Assembly: GCF_017488845.2 (NCBI RefSeq)
Contig: NZ_CP083370.1
Coordinates: forward strand, 1,798,001 to 1,862,000
Direction: 5' to 3'
Source: Ensifer canadensis
Lineage (GTDB): Bacteria; Pseudomonadota; Alphaproteobacteria; Rhizobiales; Rhizobiaceae
Length of the DNA stretch: 64,000 nucleotides
The notes beneath the pieces are model-generated. The model searched no databases. It saw nothing but the letters and a program-made list of their open reading frames with translations, and had not been told where the DNA came from. The translations under genes and the position numbers were made by a program. Positions 16,443-24,577 of the stretch are shown here, piece by piece. Position 1 is the first letter of the stretch. Each line of letters begins with the position of its first letter.

Positions 16443-17036
16443 ATGTTTACCACCCTGCCCGCCATCCTGATGCTTGTCGTCGGCCTGTTCACCCTGGCGC
16501 TGGCGATCCTGCGCCGCGTGCAGTCTGGCCGCTCGCCCGTTGTGCTGACCTATGGCAACGACGCGGAAGGTTTTGCCGGCAAGCTCTTTCGGATGATCGT
16601 GGCGGCGCTGGTGGTTCATCTCCTGGCGATCGCCGCCTTTCCCGATGCGGTCGGCGCCACGCTCGGCCGGATCCCGATGCTCGACAAGCCGCTCCTTCAC
16701 GCCGTTGGCCTCGTGCTCATGACGCTCGGCGGCGGGTTGACGATGCTGTCGCAATGGGCGATGCGCCACTCGTGGAAGATCGGCATACCGGAGGAGCAGG
16801 ACGCGCCGCTGGTCACCTCCGGCCTCTACGCGTTTTCCCGCAACCCGATTTATGTCGGCATGGTCACGGCGCTGACCGGCACCGTGCTGGCCGTGCCGAA
16901 CGTCGCCTCGGTGGCGCTCACTCTCTCAGCCTGGATATCGATCTCCTATCAGATCCACATGGAGGAAACGTACCTCTCCCGCGCTTTTGGCGAGGCGTAT
17001 GGCGCCTATTGCAAGCGCGTCCGGCGGTGGATCTGA
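16443..17036 (+). CDS. Isoprenylcysteine/phospholipid methyltransferase-like membrane protein
   Basis: 197 residues with four to five hydrophobic helices. The C-terminal SAM-binding signature of the ICMT/PEMT-like family is present: [19 protein letters not shown] followed by [20 protein letters not shown]. Members methylate lipids or small thiols and amines at the inner membrane; this one's substrate is unknown. ATG at 16443 is preceded by TTGAGG. It converges with the EamA/cobO genes. Confidence 0.8.
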   Translation: MFTTLPAILMLVVGLFTLALAILRRVQSGRSPVVLTYGNDAEGFAGKLFRMIVAALVVHLLAIAAFPDAVGATLGRIPMLDKPLLHAVGLVLMTLGGGLTMLSQWAMRHSWKIGIPEEQDAPLVTSGLYAFSRNPIYVGMVTALTGTVLAVPNVASVALTLSAWISISYQIHMEETYLSRAFGEAYGAYCKRVRRWI

Positions 17037-17091
17037 AATCACGCGGATTGCGCGCCAATGGAACCTGCGGCGGCTGGACCCGCACCCGACC

Positions 17092-17517
17092 TCAAAACAC
17101 CGCCAGCAGCAGCGCGCCGGCGGCAATGAAAACGACACCGAGCCAGTTCATCAGGTTGAGCTTTTCGCCGAGGAACAGCACGCCGAAGATGGCGACCATG
17201 ACGATCGACAGCTTGTCGATCGGCGCCACCCGCGCCGCATCGCCGAGCTTCAGGGCGCGGAAATAGGCAAGCCAGGAGGCGCCGGTGGCAAGGCCGGAAA
17301 GTGCCAGAAACAGCCATGTCCGCCCCGGGATTTCCGAAGGCTTCTGCCATTGCCCCGTTGCCGCGACGATGCCGGCCAACACGAGGAGGATGACGACGGT
17401 GCGGATCAGCGTGGCGAAGTCGGAGTTGATCTGGGCAACCCCGACCTTGGCAAACACTGCCGTGAGCGCCGCAAAGGCAGCCGAAAGCAGAGCCCAGAAC
17501 TGCCAGCTCTGGCTCAT
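17092..17517 (-). CDS. Single-domain EamA transporter at end of the cob operon
   Basis: 141 residues, one EamA domain (about four to five helices), half the usual 10-helix DMT transporter, so it would work as a dimer. Its ATG overlaps the cobO stop as TGATG, so it is translationally coupled to cobO and lies in the riboswitch-controlled operon cobP-W-N-O. That placement suggests a role in moving a corrinoid precursor, cobalt ligand or side-chain amine, but no substrate is shown by the sequence. Confidence 0.8.
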   Translation of the reverse strand: MSQSWQFWALLSAAFAALTAVFAKVGVAQINSDFATLIRTVVILLVLAGIVAATGQWQKPSEIPGRTWLFLALSGLATGASWLAYFRALKLGDAARVAPIDKLSIVMVAIFGVLFLGEKLNLMNWLGVVFIAAGALLLAVF

Positions 17518-18161
17518 CAGAACTCGACGCCCTTCTGCGCCTTGATGCCGGAGCGGAACGGATGCTTGATCAATTCCATCTCGGTCACCAGATCGGCGGC
17601 TTCGATCAGGTCTTCCTTGGCGTTGCGGCCGGTCAGGACCACATGGGTCATGTGCGGCTTTTCTTCCTTCAGGAAGCGCACGACTTCGGCCACGTCGATA
17701 TAGTCGTAGCGCAGCGCGATGTTGATTTCGTCGAGCAGCACCATCGAGTTGCGCTCGTCGCGGATCAGTTCCTTGGCCTTCTCCCAGGCCTTTTCCGCCA
17801 TCGCCACGTCGCGGGCGCGGTCCTGCGTTTCCCAGGTAAAACCCTCGCCGAGCGTATAGAACTGGCAGACATCGCCGAAATGCTTCTCGATCAGGTCGCG
17901 CTCTCCGGTTTCCCAGGCGCCCTTGATGAACTGCACGACGGCGCAGGGCATGCCATGGGCGATATGGCGGAAGATCATGCCGAAGCCGGCGGTCGACTTG
18001 CCCTTGCCCTTGCCGGTGTTGACAATGATCAGACCCTTCTCGTCGGTCTTCGTCGCCATGATCTTTTCGCGTGCGGTCTTCTTCTTCGCCATCTTCATCG
18101 CATGGCGGGCATCATCCTTTTCGGCGACACCTTCACCCGTGCTCACCACTTCTTCGCTCAT
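17517..18161 (-). CDS. cobO: Cob(I)yrinic acid a,c-diamide adenosyltransferase CobO
   Basis: BtuR/CobO-type adenosyltransferase, 214 residues, adding the 5'-deoxyadenosyl ligand from ATP to cob(I)alamin precursors. P-loop GKGKGKST lies at about residues 50-57, followed by LLDEINIALRYDYI. The Lys-rich N-terminal 40 residues precede the fold. ATG at 18161 has GAGGAG 6 bases upstream, so the longer open frame from 18179 is not used. A 122-base gap with a short repeat separates it from cobN. Confidence 0.95.
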   Translation of the reverse strand: MSEEVVSTGEGVAEKDDARHAMKMAKKKTAREKIMATKTDEKGLIIVNTGKGKGKSTAGFGMIFRHIAHGMPCAVVQFIKGAWETGERDLIEKHFGDVCQFYTLGEGFTWETQDRARDVAMAEKAWEKAKELIRDERNSMVLLDEINIALRYDYIDVAEVVRFLKEEKPHMTHVVLTGRNAKEDLIEAADLVTEMELIKHPFRSGIKAQKGVEF

Positions 18162-18283
18162 GACGTTCTCCTCAATCATATGAATCTATCGTGGGATGCG
18201 GACGTAGTACCGCCCGCGATCTCACTCTTTGCAATTGCGCAACTCCGGACGGAAAACCGTTTCAAGCTTTCCCCGGAGCTGCT

Positions 18284-21200
18284 CTATTCGTTTCCGGCGC
18301 GAAGCCGCACCGCAGCCGTTGTGCGGCCGCTCAGTTCAAAGCGTGCCGAGTTGGAGCGCGGGATCCAGAGATTACGGTCGATCGCCTCCAGCAACCGCTC
18401 CGAGAGCTCGGCGAGTGCCGCCGGGTTCTTGTCGCGCAGGAAGCCTGACACCCGCTCGTCGACGATGAAAGCCTGGTAGGCAGCCTCGAAATGATGGTCG
18501 CGCACGGCACCCGTGGTTGCGGCAAAGGCAAACATGTAGTCGACCGTCGCGGCGATCTCGAAGGCGCCCTTGTAGCCGTGGCGCATGACGCCATCGATCC
18601 ACTTGGGGTTGACGACGCGCGCGCGCACCACACGGCCGATCTCTTCCTCCAGCGAGCGGATGACCGGCTTTTCCGGCCGGGAGTGGTCATTGTGGTAAAT
18701 CGCCGGCCGGGCGCCGCTCAGGTGCTCGGCGGCAAGGCTCATGCCGCCTTCGAACTGGTAGTAGTCGTCGCTGTCGAGCAGGTCGTGTTCGCGGTTGTCC
18801 TGGTTCTGGACCACCGCTTCGATCGTGCGCAGCCGCTCCTCGAAGAGCTCCCGTCCCGCCTTGCCCTCCTCGCCGGCGCCATAGGCATAGGCGCCCCAGG
18901 TGAGATAGGCATCGGCGAGATCGGCTTTGCTGTCCCAGCCCTTCTCGTCGATCAGCGCCTGCAGGCCGGCGCCGTAGGCTCCGGGCTTGGCACCGAAGAC
19001 GCGGTAGGAGGCGCGGCGCGCGGCTTCCGCCGGCTCGACGCCCGACGCCTCCAGCCGCTGCGTCTCGGCGCGCATGCGCGCGGCGATCATATTGTCGGCA
19101 TCGTCTTCCTCAAGCGCCCCGACGGCACGGATCGCCTTGTCGAACAGCGCGATCTGGTCCGGGAAGGCATCGCGGAAGAAGCCTGATATCCGCAGCGTCA
19201 CGTCGACGCGCGGGCGGCCAAGCATCGCCAGAGGCACGATTTCATAGCCCATCACCCGGCGCGAGACCATGTCCCAGGTGGGCTTGGTGCCGATCAGCGC
19301 CAGGGCCTGGGCGATGTCGTCACCGCCGGTGCGCATGTTCGCCGTGCCCCAGGCCGTCAGGCCGAATGAGGACGGCCATTCGCCGTGATCCTGCAGATAG
19401 CGGCGGATCAGCAGTTCGGCGGATTTCTTGCCAAGTTCAAAGGCCGCCGGCGTCGGCACCGAGCGGCTGTCGACGGAGTAGAAATTGCGGCCGGTCGGCA
19501 GCACGTCGGGACGGCCGCGGGTCGGCGCGCCGGAAGGCCCCGGCGCCACGAAGCGGCCATCAAGGCCGGTGAGAAAGCCGGCCATCTCGGCAGCGCCGGA
19601 GTTGATGATCGATGGCTTCAGTCGCGCCTCGATCTCGCCAAGCACGGTGCGGGTGGCAGGCCAGTCCTCGGGCGCGAGCGTCTCGCCAGAAACGAACGCC
19701 GCCGCCAGCAGCTCGATGCGCTCGACAGTATCGCCGGCCGTCCGCCACGGTGCATCGGAAATGGAGGAAAGCATGTCCGGCCGTGCGCCTTCCCAGGGAT
19801 CGGACATCACGCAATCGAGCGGATCGAAGCCGAGCCCGGCATCCGCGGCCATCGCCCGCTGCAGGCTCTGGTCGGCGCCTTCGCCAAGGCTGCGCGGCAC
19901 CCGCGCCAGCGCCACGGTCAGGTCGGTCAGCAACCGCCCCTCCGGTGCAACGCCAAAAATGTGCAGGCCATCGCGGATCTGCATTTCCTTGAGGTCGCAG
20001 AGATAGGCGTCGAGCTTCTCCAGCGCCTTGTCGTCGCTGTCGCCCTTGTCGATACCGGCATCGTGGTCGAGGCCGATGTCACGCACGAGGTCGAGGATCT
20101 GCCGGCTGAGCAGCCTGAGCCGGCGCGGATCGCCGCCGGCCGCGTCGTAATATTCGTCGACCAGCGCTTCGAGATCCTTCAGCGGCCCATAGGATTCCGC
20201 CCTCGTCAGCGGCGGCGTCAAATGGTCGATGATGACGGCGCTGGTGCGGCGCTTGGCTTGCGTGCCCTCGCCGGGATCGTTGACGATGAAGGGGTAGACA
20301 TGCGGTAGCGGCCCAAAGATCGCCTCGGGATAACAGGTCTCCGACAGCGCTAAGGCCTTGCCGGGCAGCCATTCCAGATTGCCGTGCTTGCCCATATGCA
20401 CAATGGCCTGCGCGCCGAACTGGTTGCGCAGGAAAGCGTAGAAGGCGAGATATCCGTGCGGCGGCACCAGATCCGGCGAATGGTAGCTTTCCTTCGGATC
20501 GATGTTGTAGCCGCGCGCCGGCTGGATGCCGACGACAATCTCGCCGAAGCGGGCAAGCGGCAGCGCGAAGGCGCCATCGAGGAAGAACGGGTCGGTTTCC
20601 GGCGCACCCCAGCGGTCGCTGACCTCATCCTGAATCTGTTTCGGAAGCGAATCGAAGAACGTATTGTAATCGCTGAACGAAAGAACTTCGCGGATCTCGC
20701 GATCGCGGCTCGCCGCGTTGGTCGGCCCAGCCATCAGGTAGCCGATCAGTGCATCGCCATCCTCAGGCACGCCGGCGACGGGATAACCTTCGCTCGCCAT
20801 GGCGCGCAGCACTTCAACCGTGCCCGCCGGCGTATCGAGCCCGACGCCATTGCCGAGTCGGCCATCGCGATTGGGGTAATTGGCCATGATGATGGCGATC
20901 CGCCGTTCGGCCGGACGGGCGCGGCGCAGTTTTGCCCAATTGACCGCAAGCCTGGCGGCAAAGCGGACCCGGTCGGAAAGCGGTTCGTGCCCGACGATGT
21001 TGGCTTCGACCTTGGGATCGTAGATCGAGGCCGCCTTGAAGGAGACGGCGCGCGCCAGAATGCGGCCATCGACCTCCGGCAAGGCAACGTTCATGGCGAG
21101 ATCGCGCGCCATCAGCCCCTGCGGCGAGGCCTGCCATTGCGCGCGCGACGATCCGGAGAAGATCACCTGCAGCACCGGCGCGCCGGTTGATTCCAACACG

Positions 21201-22060
21201 GTCGGCTGCCTGTCGGCACCGGGCGAGGAAACGGCAAAGCCGGTGGCGTTCATCACCACGTCGGGTGCCGCCTCGGAAAAAATCGATTGCAGCGTGCCGA
21301 CCGAAACGGCATCCTTGAGGCTGGAGACAAACAGCGGCAACACGCGCATGCCTTCGGCGGCAAGCGCCTCGATCAGCGCTTCGACCGGCCGGGTCTCGCC
21401 GCTCTGGACCAGGGCGCGATAAAAGCAGATCCCGACTGTCGGGGGTTCGAATCCCTCCCCCGCGACCATCCGCTCTTGGACACGTGCCTTCCATTCGCTG
21501 ACGCCGATGACGCCCGCGCCCGGCCACCAGATGCCGGCCTTGAGCAGCGGTTTTGCCGGCTGCGGCTTTTCCGCGTCTGAGATCAACGCCTCGGCGTAGT
21601 CGAGGAACAGGCCGGCATTGTCAGCGCCGCCCTCGGTGAAATAGGCCCAGAGGCGCTGGCGGTCGTCGGCCTCAACGGTCGAAAACGGCTCGAGGCCGGG
21701 ATCGGGCTTGTCGTCGCCGGGCAGCACCGCGATCTGGAAGCGGTGGGTGACGGCGGCGGCATGCAATGCTTCCAGCACATAACGGAAATAGCTGGCGCCA
21801 CCGAGCGGCCTGACCACGATGAGTTTTGCATGCCTTGCCGTGCGCTCGACATAGGTGTCGACCGACATCGGGTGCATCAGGTTCATCAGGCTGGCGATGC
21901 GCAGGCTCAGCTCCCCGTCGCGCCGGCCATGGGCCGCCGCGATCGACGAAAGCTCGGTGTCGGCGGCCGACAGGAAAAGCACGTCGGCCGGCGTTTGCCC
22001 CAGGTCGATCGCCTCGTTGCCGTCGGCGATCGTTCCTTTCTGGGCGAGAAGCAGATGCAT
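18284..22060 (-). CDS. cobN: Cobaltochelatase large subunit CobN
   Basis: Very large ATP-dependent cobalt chelatase subunit, 1258 residues, close to the usual size for the aerobic pathway. It inserts Co2+ into hydrogenobyrinic acid a,c-diamide together with CobS and CobT, which are not in this window. Typical features include IVHMGKHGNLEWLPGKALAL, PFIVNDPGEGTQAKRRT and AYLTWGAYAYG. Its presence shows the late-cobalt (oxygen-dependent) route. Fifth from the riboswitch in transcript order after cobP and cobW; ATG at 22060. Confidence 0.97.
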   Translation of the reverse strand: MHLLLAQKGTIADGNEAIDLGQTPADVLFLSAADTELSSIAAAHGRRDGELSLRIASLMNLMHPMSVDTYVERTARHAKLIVVRPLGGASYFRYVLEALHAAAVTHRFQIAVLPGDDKPDPGLEPFSTVEADDRQRLWAYFTEGGADNAGLFLDYAEALISDAEKPQPAKPLLKAGIWWPGAGVIGVSEWKARVQERMVAGEGFEPPTVGICFYRALVQSGETRPVEALIEALAAEGMRVLPLFVSSLKDAVSVGTLQSIFSEAAPDVVMNATGFAVSSPGADRQPTVLESTGAPVLQVIFSGSSRAQWQASPQGLMARDLAMNVALPEVDGRILARAVSFKAASIYDPKVEANIVGHEPLSDRVRFAARLAVNWAKLRRARPAERRIAIIMANYPNRDGRLGNGVGLDTPAGTVEVLRAMASEGYPVAGVPEDGDALIGYLMAGPTNAASRDREIREVLSFSDYNTFFDSLPKQIQDEVSDRWGAPETDPFFLDGAFALPLARFGEIVVGIQPARGYNIDPKESYHSPDLVPPHGYLAFYAFLRNQFGAQAIVHMGKHGNLEWLPGKALALSETCYPEAIFGPLPHVYPFIVNDPGEGTQAKRRTSAVIIDHLTPPLTRAESYGPLKDLEALVDEYYDAAGGDPRRLRLLSRQILDLVRDIGLDHDAGIDKGDSDDKALEKLDAYLCDLKEMQIRDGLHIFGVAPEGRLLTDLTVALARVPRSLGEGADQSLQRAMAADAGLGFDPLDCVMSDPWEGARPDMLSSISDAPWRTAGDTVERIELLAAAFVSGETLAPEDWPATRTVLGEIEARLKPSIINSGAAEMAGFLTGLDGRFVAPGPSGAPTRGRPDVLPTGRNFYSVDSRSVPTPAAFELGKKSAELLIRRYLQDHGEWPSSFGLTAWGTANMRTGGDDIAQALALIGTKPTWDMVSRRVMGYEIVPLAMLGRPRVDVTLRISGFFRDAFPDQIALFDKAIRAVGALEEDDADNMIAARMRAETQRLEASGVEPAEAARRASYRVFGAKPGAYGAGLQALIDEKGWDSKADLADAYLTWGAYAYGAGEEGKAGRELFEERLRTIEAVVQNQDNREHDLLDSDDYYQFEGGMSLAAEHLSGARPAIYHNDHSRPEKPVIRSLEEEIGRVVRARVVNPKWIDGVMRHGYKGAFEIAATVDYMFAFAATTGAVRDHHFEAAYQAFIVDERVSGFLRDKNPAALAELSERLLEAIDRNLWIPRSNSARFELSGRTTAAVRLRAGNE

Positions 22061-22131
22061 GTTTCTGTCCGTTCGAGCAATTCCAGGAAAAGCGTGAAAT
22101 GGCTTTCCTGGAATTGCGTTGCTTCAAGGAG

Positions 22132-23196
22132 TTAGGCGAGTGCGGTGATGGCGGCGCGCACCGCAGCTTCGTCCATGTCGTGCAGGCCGATGACGACGAG
22201 GCGCGTACCGCGCTTCTCGCCAGCCGCCCAGGCACGGTCGTAATACTGGTCGATGCGGGCGCCAACGGCCTGGATCAGCAGGCGCATCGGCTTGCCGGGC
22301 ACGTCGGCAAAGCCCTTGAGGCGCAGCACGTCATGCTCTGATATCACGCCCTTGAGGCGATCGATGAAACCTGCCGGATCGGCAATCGCGCCGAGCTCGA
22401 CGACGAAGCTGTCGAACTCGTCATGAGAGTGCTCCTCGCCGGCCTCATGTTCCATCTCGTGGTGAGACTTGCGGTTGGCGATATCGCTTTCCGTGCCGAC
22501 GCCGAGGCCGAGCAGGATGGCAGCGGCAACTTCGCCGTTCTTCGCCTCGATCATTGTTGGCTTGCGGTTAGTGCGCGAAGCGACCTCGTCGCGCACGGCC
22601 TTGAGGCCGGAGGCGTCGATCAGATCGGTCTTGTTGAGCACGATCAGGTCGGCGGCGGTCAACTGGTCCTCGAACAGTTCCTCGATCGGGCTTTCGTGGT
22701 CGAGATTGTCGTCCTCGACACGCAACGCATCGACCTTGTCATGGTCGTCGGCAAAACGGCCGGCGGCAACGGCGGCACTGTCGACCACGGTGACGACGCC
22801 ATCGACGGTGACTTCGCTGCGGATATCAGGCCAGTTGAAGGCGGCGATCAGCGGCTGCGGCAAAGCGAGGCCCGAGGTTTCAATGATGATATGGTCAGGA
22901 CGATTTTCGCGCTCGAGCAGCTTGGTCATGGTCGGGATGAAATCATCGGCAACCGTGCAGCAGATGCAGCCATTGGTAAGCTCAATGATATCGTCTTCCG
23001 AGCAGGCTTCTGCGCCGCAGCCCTTCAGCACGTCGCCGTCGACGCCGAGATCGCCGAACTCGTTGATGATGAGCGCAATGCGCTTGCCATCGGCGTTCTG
23101 CAGCAGATTGCGGATCATCGTCGTCTTGCCGGCACCGAGGAAGCCGGTGATGACGGTCGCCGGGATCTTGCCCTGGTTGGCTCTGGCAGTGGTCAT
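22132..23196 (-). CDS. cobW: CobW, metal-binding GTPase of cobalamin synthesis
   Basis: COG0523 G3E GTPase, 354 residues, thought to deliver Co2+ to the chelatase. Walker A GFLGAGKTT (18-26), metal site GCICC (Cys77, Cys79, Cys80), GTP specificity NKTD, and a His/Glu-rich loop (about 250-268: HHEMEHEAGEEHSHDE). ATG at 23196, 3 bases after the cobP stop. The His-rich loop and CxCC are the expected metal ligands. Confidence 0.96.
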   Translation of the reverse strand: MTTARANQGKIPATVITGFLGAGKTTMIRNLLQNADGKRIALIINEFGDLGVDGDVLKGCGAEACSEDDIIELTNGCICCTVADDFIPTMTKLLERENRPDHIIIETSGLALPQPLIAAFNWPDIRSEVTVDGVVTVVDSAAVAAGRFADDHDKVDALRVEDDNLDHESPIEELFEDQLTAADLIVLNKTDLIDASGLKAVRDEVASRTNRKPTMIEAKNGEVAAAILLGLGVGTESDIANRKSHHEMEHEAGEEHSHDEFDSFVVELGAIADPAGFIDRLKGVISEHDVLRLKGFADVPGKPMRLLIQAVGARIDQYYDRAWAAGEKRGTRLVVIGLHDMDEAAVRAAITALA

Positions 23197-23199
23197 GGA

Positions 23200-23724
23200 T
23201 CAACCCTTCATTTTCAGCGGCAATCCGGCCGCGACAAAGTAAACTTCCGCGGATTTCTCCGCAACGATCTGGTGAAGCCGGCCGGCATGGTCGCGGAAAT
23301 CGCGGACCATGCGGTTCTCGGGCACGATGCCGAGGCCGACTTCGTTGGAAACAAGGATGAGGCGCGCCCGCGCCTCCGGCAGGAAAGCGGCAAGGGCCGC
23401 GAACTCTGCCGCCATGTCGCGCCCTTCCATCATCAGGTTGGTGACCCACAGCGTCAGGCAGTCGACGAGCACCACGCGGTTCTCGTCATCGATGCGCGTC
23501 AGCAGCGAAACGAGGTCGAGCGGCTCTTCATGCGTCGTCCAGCCTTCGCCGCGCCTTGCCCGGTGATGGTCGATGCGCTCGCGCATCTCGTCGTCCCAGG
23601 CACGGCCGGTCGCGACATAGTGCATGCCGAGCCCGGAGGCTTCGACGAGCCTTTCGGAAAAGCTGGATTTGCCGGAACGGGCACCGCCGAGGACCAGAAC
23701 CGGCCCGGCATGGGAAATGCTCAT
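23200..23724 (-). CDS. cobP: Adenosylcobinamide kinase/GTP guanylyltransferase CobP
   Basis: Bifunctional CobU/CobP enzyme, 174 residues, that phosphorylates adenosylcobinamide and adds GMP. P-loop [10 protein letters not shown] at 12-21, His in [12 protein letters not shown] that carries GMP in the family, and [12 protein letters not shown]. First gene behind the cobalamin riboswitch; it starts the cobP-W-N-O-EamA operon. Confidence 0.95.
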   Translation of the reverse strand: MSISHAGPVLVLGGARSGKSSFSERLVEASGLGMHYVATGRAWDDEMRERIDHHRARRGEGWTTHEEPLDLVSLLTRIDDENRVVLVDCLTLWVTNLMMEGRDMAAEFAALAAFLPEARARLILVSNEVGLGIVPENRMVRDFRDHAGRLHQIVAEKSAEVYFVAAGLPLKMKG

Positions 23725-23869
23725 GTGCGTTGCAGCCTCACGCGCTTGGTCGCGAATTCGAGCGGCAACAGGATTTCACCGCGCCGACGGCGCGTTCGGG
23801 AAACGATCGATGAGCCAAGACAACCTCCGTGATGGCGTGGGAAGCGGGCTTCCCTTCGGGCGGAATGCC

Positions 23870-24250
23870 CCTGTCGGACGGCAGGTCTCCTGGCTCACGG
23901 CGTCACGAGCCCACCACATCGCGCCCCGCGTGATCACGCGAAGACCGATGCTTGGGCCCGAACGGCCCGCCTCACCTTCCCGGCGTTTTCTGGTTTCGTG
24001 AAAGGCGGACGATTCGTAGAAGAAGAGGCGTCCAACCCGGCTGATCACGAAGCCACGCCAGTGGCTTTTCCGGCTGAATTCCAAACCGCCTTCGATTGCC
24101 CCATGCAATCGAAAGGAAGCCGGCTATCAGCCCGATGGCGAACCCTGACCGTTCTACAGTCGCGGGGTCGGCTGCGATAAGGATGCCCGATTTGGGTCCA
24201 TCCGTCACATTCCCAATTATTCCCCCGCATCGCCACGATCCGGGGAAACC
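23870..24250 (-). ncRNA. Cobalamin (B12) riboswitch upstream of cobP
   Basis: Read on the minus strand the conserved blocks occur in order: GGGAATGTGACGG (about 24214-24202), CCGACCCCGCGACTGT, AAAGCCACTGG, CGGGAAGGTGAGGCGGG, and the B12 box GAGCCAGGAGACCTGCC (23896-23880). It precedes cobP by about 150 bases, so adenosylcobalamin should repress cobP-W-N-O. The core from first to last block is about 335 nt, longer than many members because of extended peripheral stems. Ends are approximate. Confidence 0.92.
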
Positions 24251-24367
24251 ATCCAACGTCAGATGATTAGGAAGCGGGCGCCGCAAAGTCAATCGACGCG
24301 TGCGACACGCCACCCGTCGAGATGCGGCGCGCGACAATTTGCCGGCAGCAGGCCGCAAAGGCCACTC

Positions 24368-24475
24368 CTGCATGTTTTTATCCTTAGATGGTATTCGACC
24401 TAAGGATAAAAACATGCAGCAATTCAAAGTGTTACAGCGACCTTTGCGCGTCCAGTAAGACGCGCGGCGCTGTAG
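24368..24475. repeat. RIME-like mosaic palindrome, copy 3
   Basis: The best-preserved copy. CTGCATGTTTTTATCCTTAG ... CTAAGGATAAAAACATGCAG at 24368-24419 is a near-perfect palindrome. TTACAGCGACCTTTGCGCG ... CGCGCGGCGCTGTAG at 24432-24475 is the second. It lies between the riboswitch and the adenylate cyclase gene. Confidence 0.85.
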
Positions 24476-24577
24476 TCGACGTCGGAGCGGACGCTCCACG
24501 GCAACTGAACTTTATTTTAGCAACGTCAGATATTGCGATAGAGTAGCCGAAAGTCGTTTCGATTATCCGGAAGGCAG

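Noticed and set aside
21430..21475. tRNA-like T-arm (GGGGGTTCGAATCCCTCCCCC) inside cobN
   Set aside because: Only the T-arm-like piece is present; no cloverleaf, anticodon arm or matching acceptor stem was found, and the DNA encodes an uninterrupted CobN segment (GEGFEPPTVGICFYRAL) in which PTVGICFYRAL fits the family.
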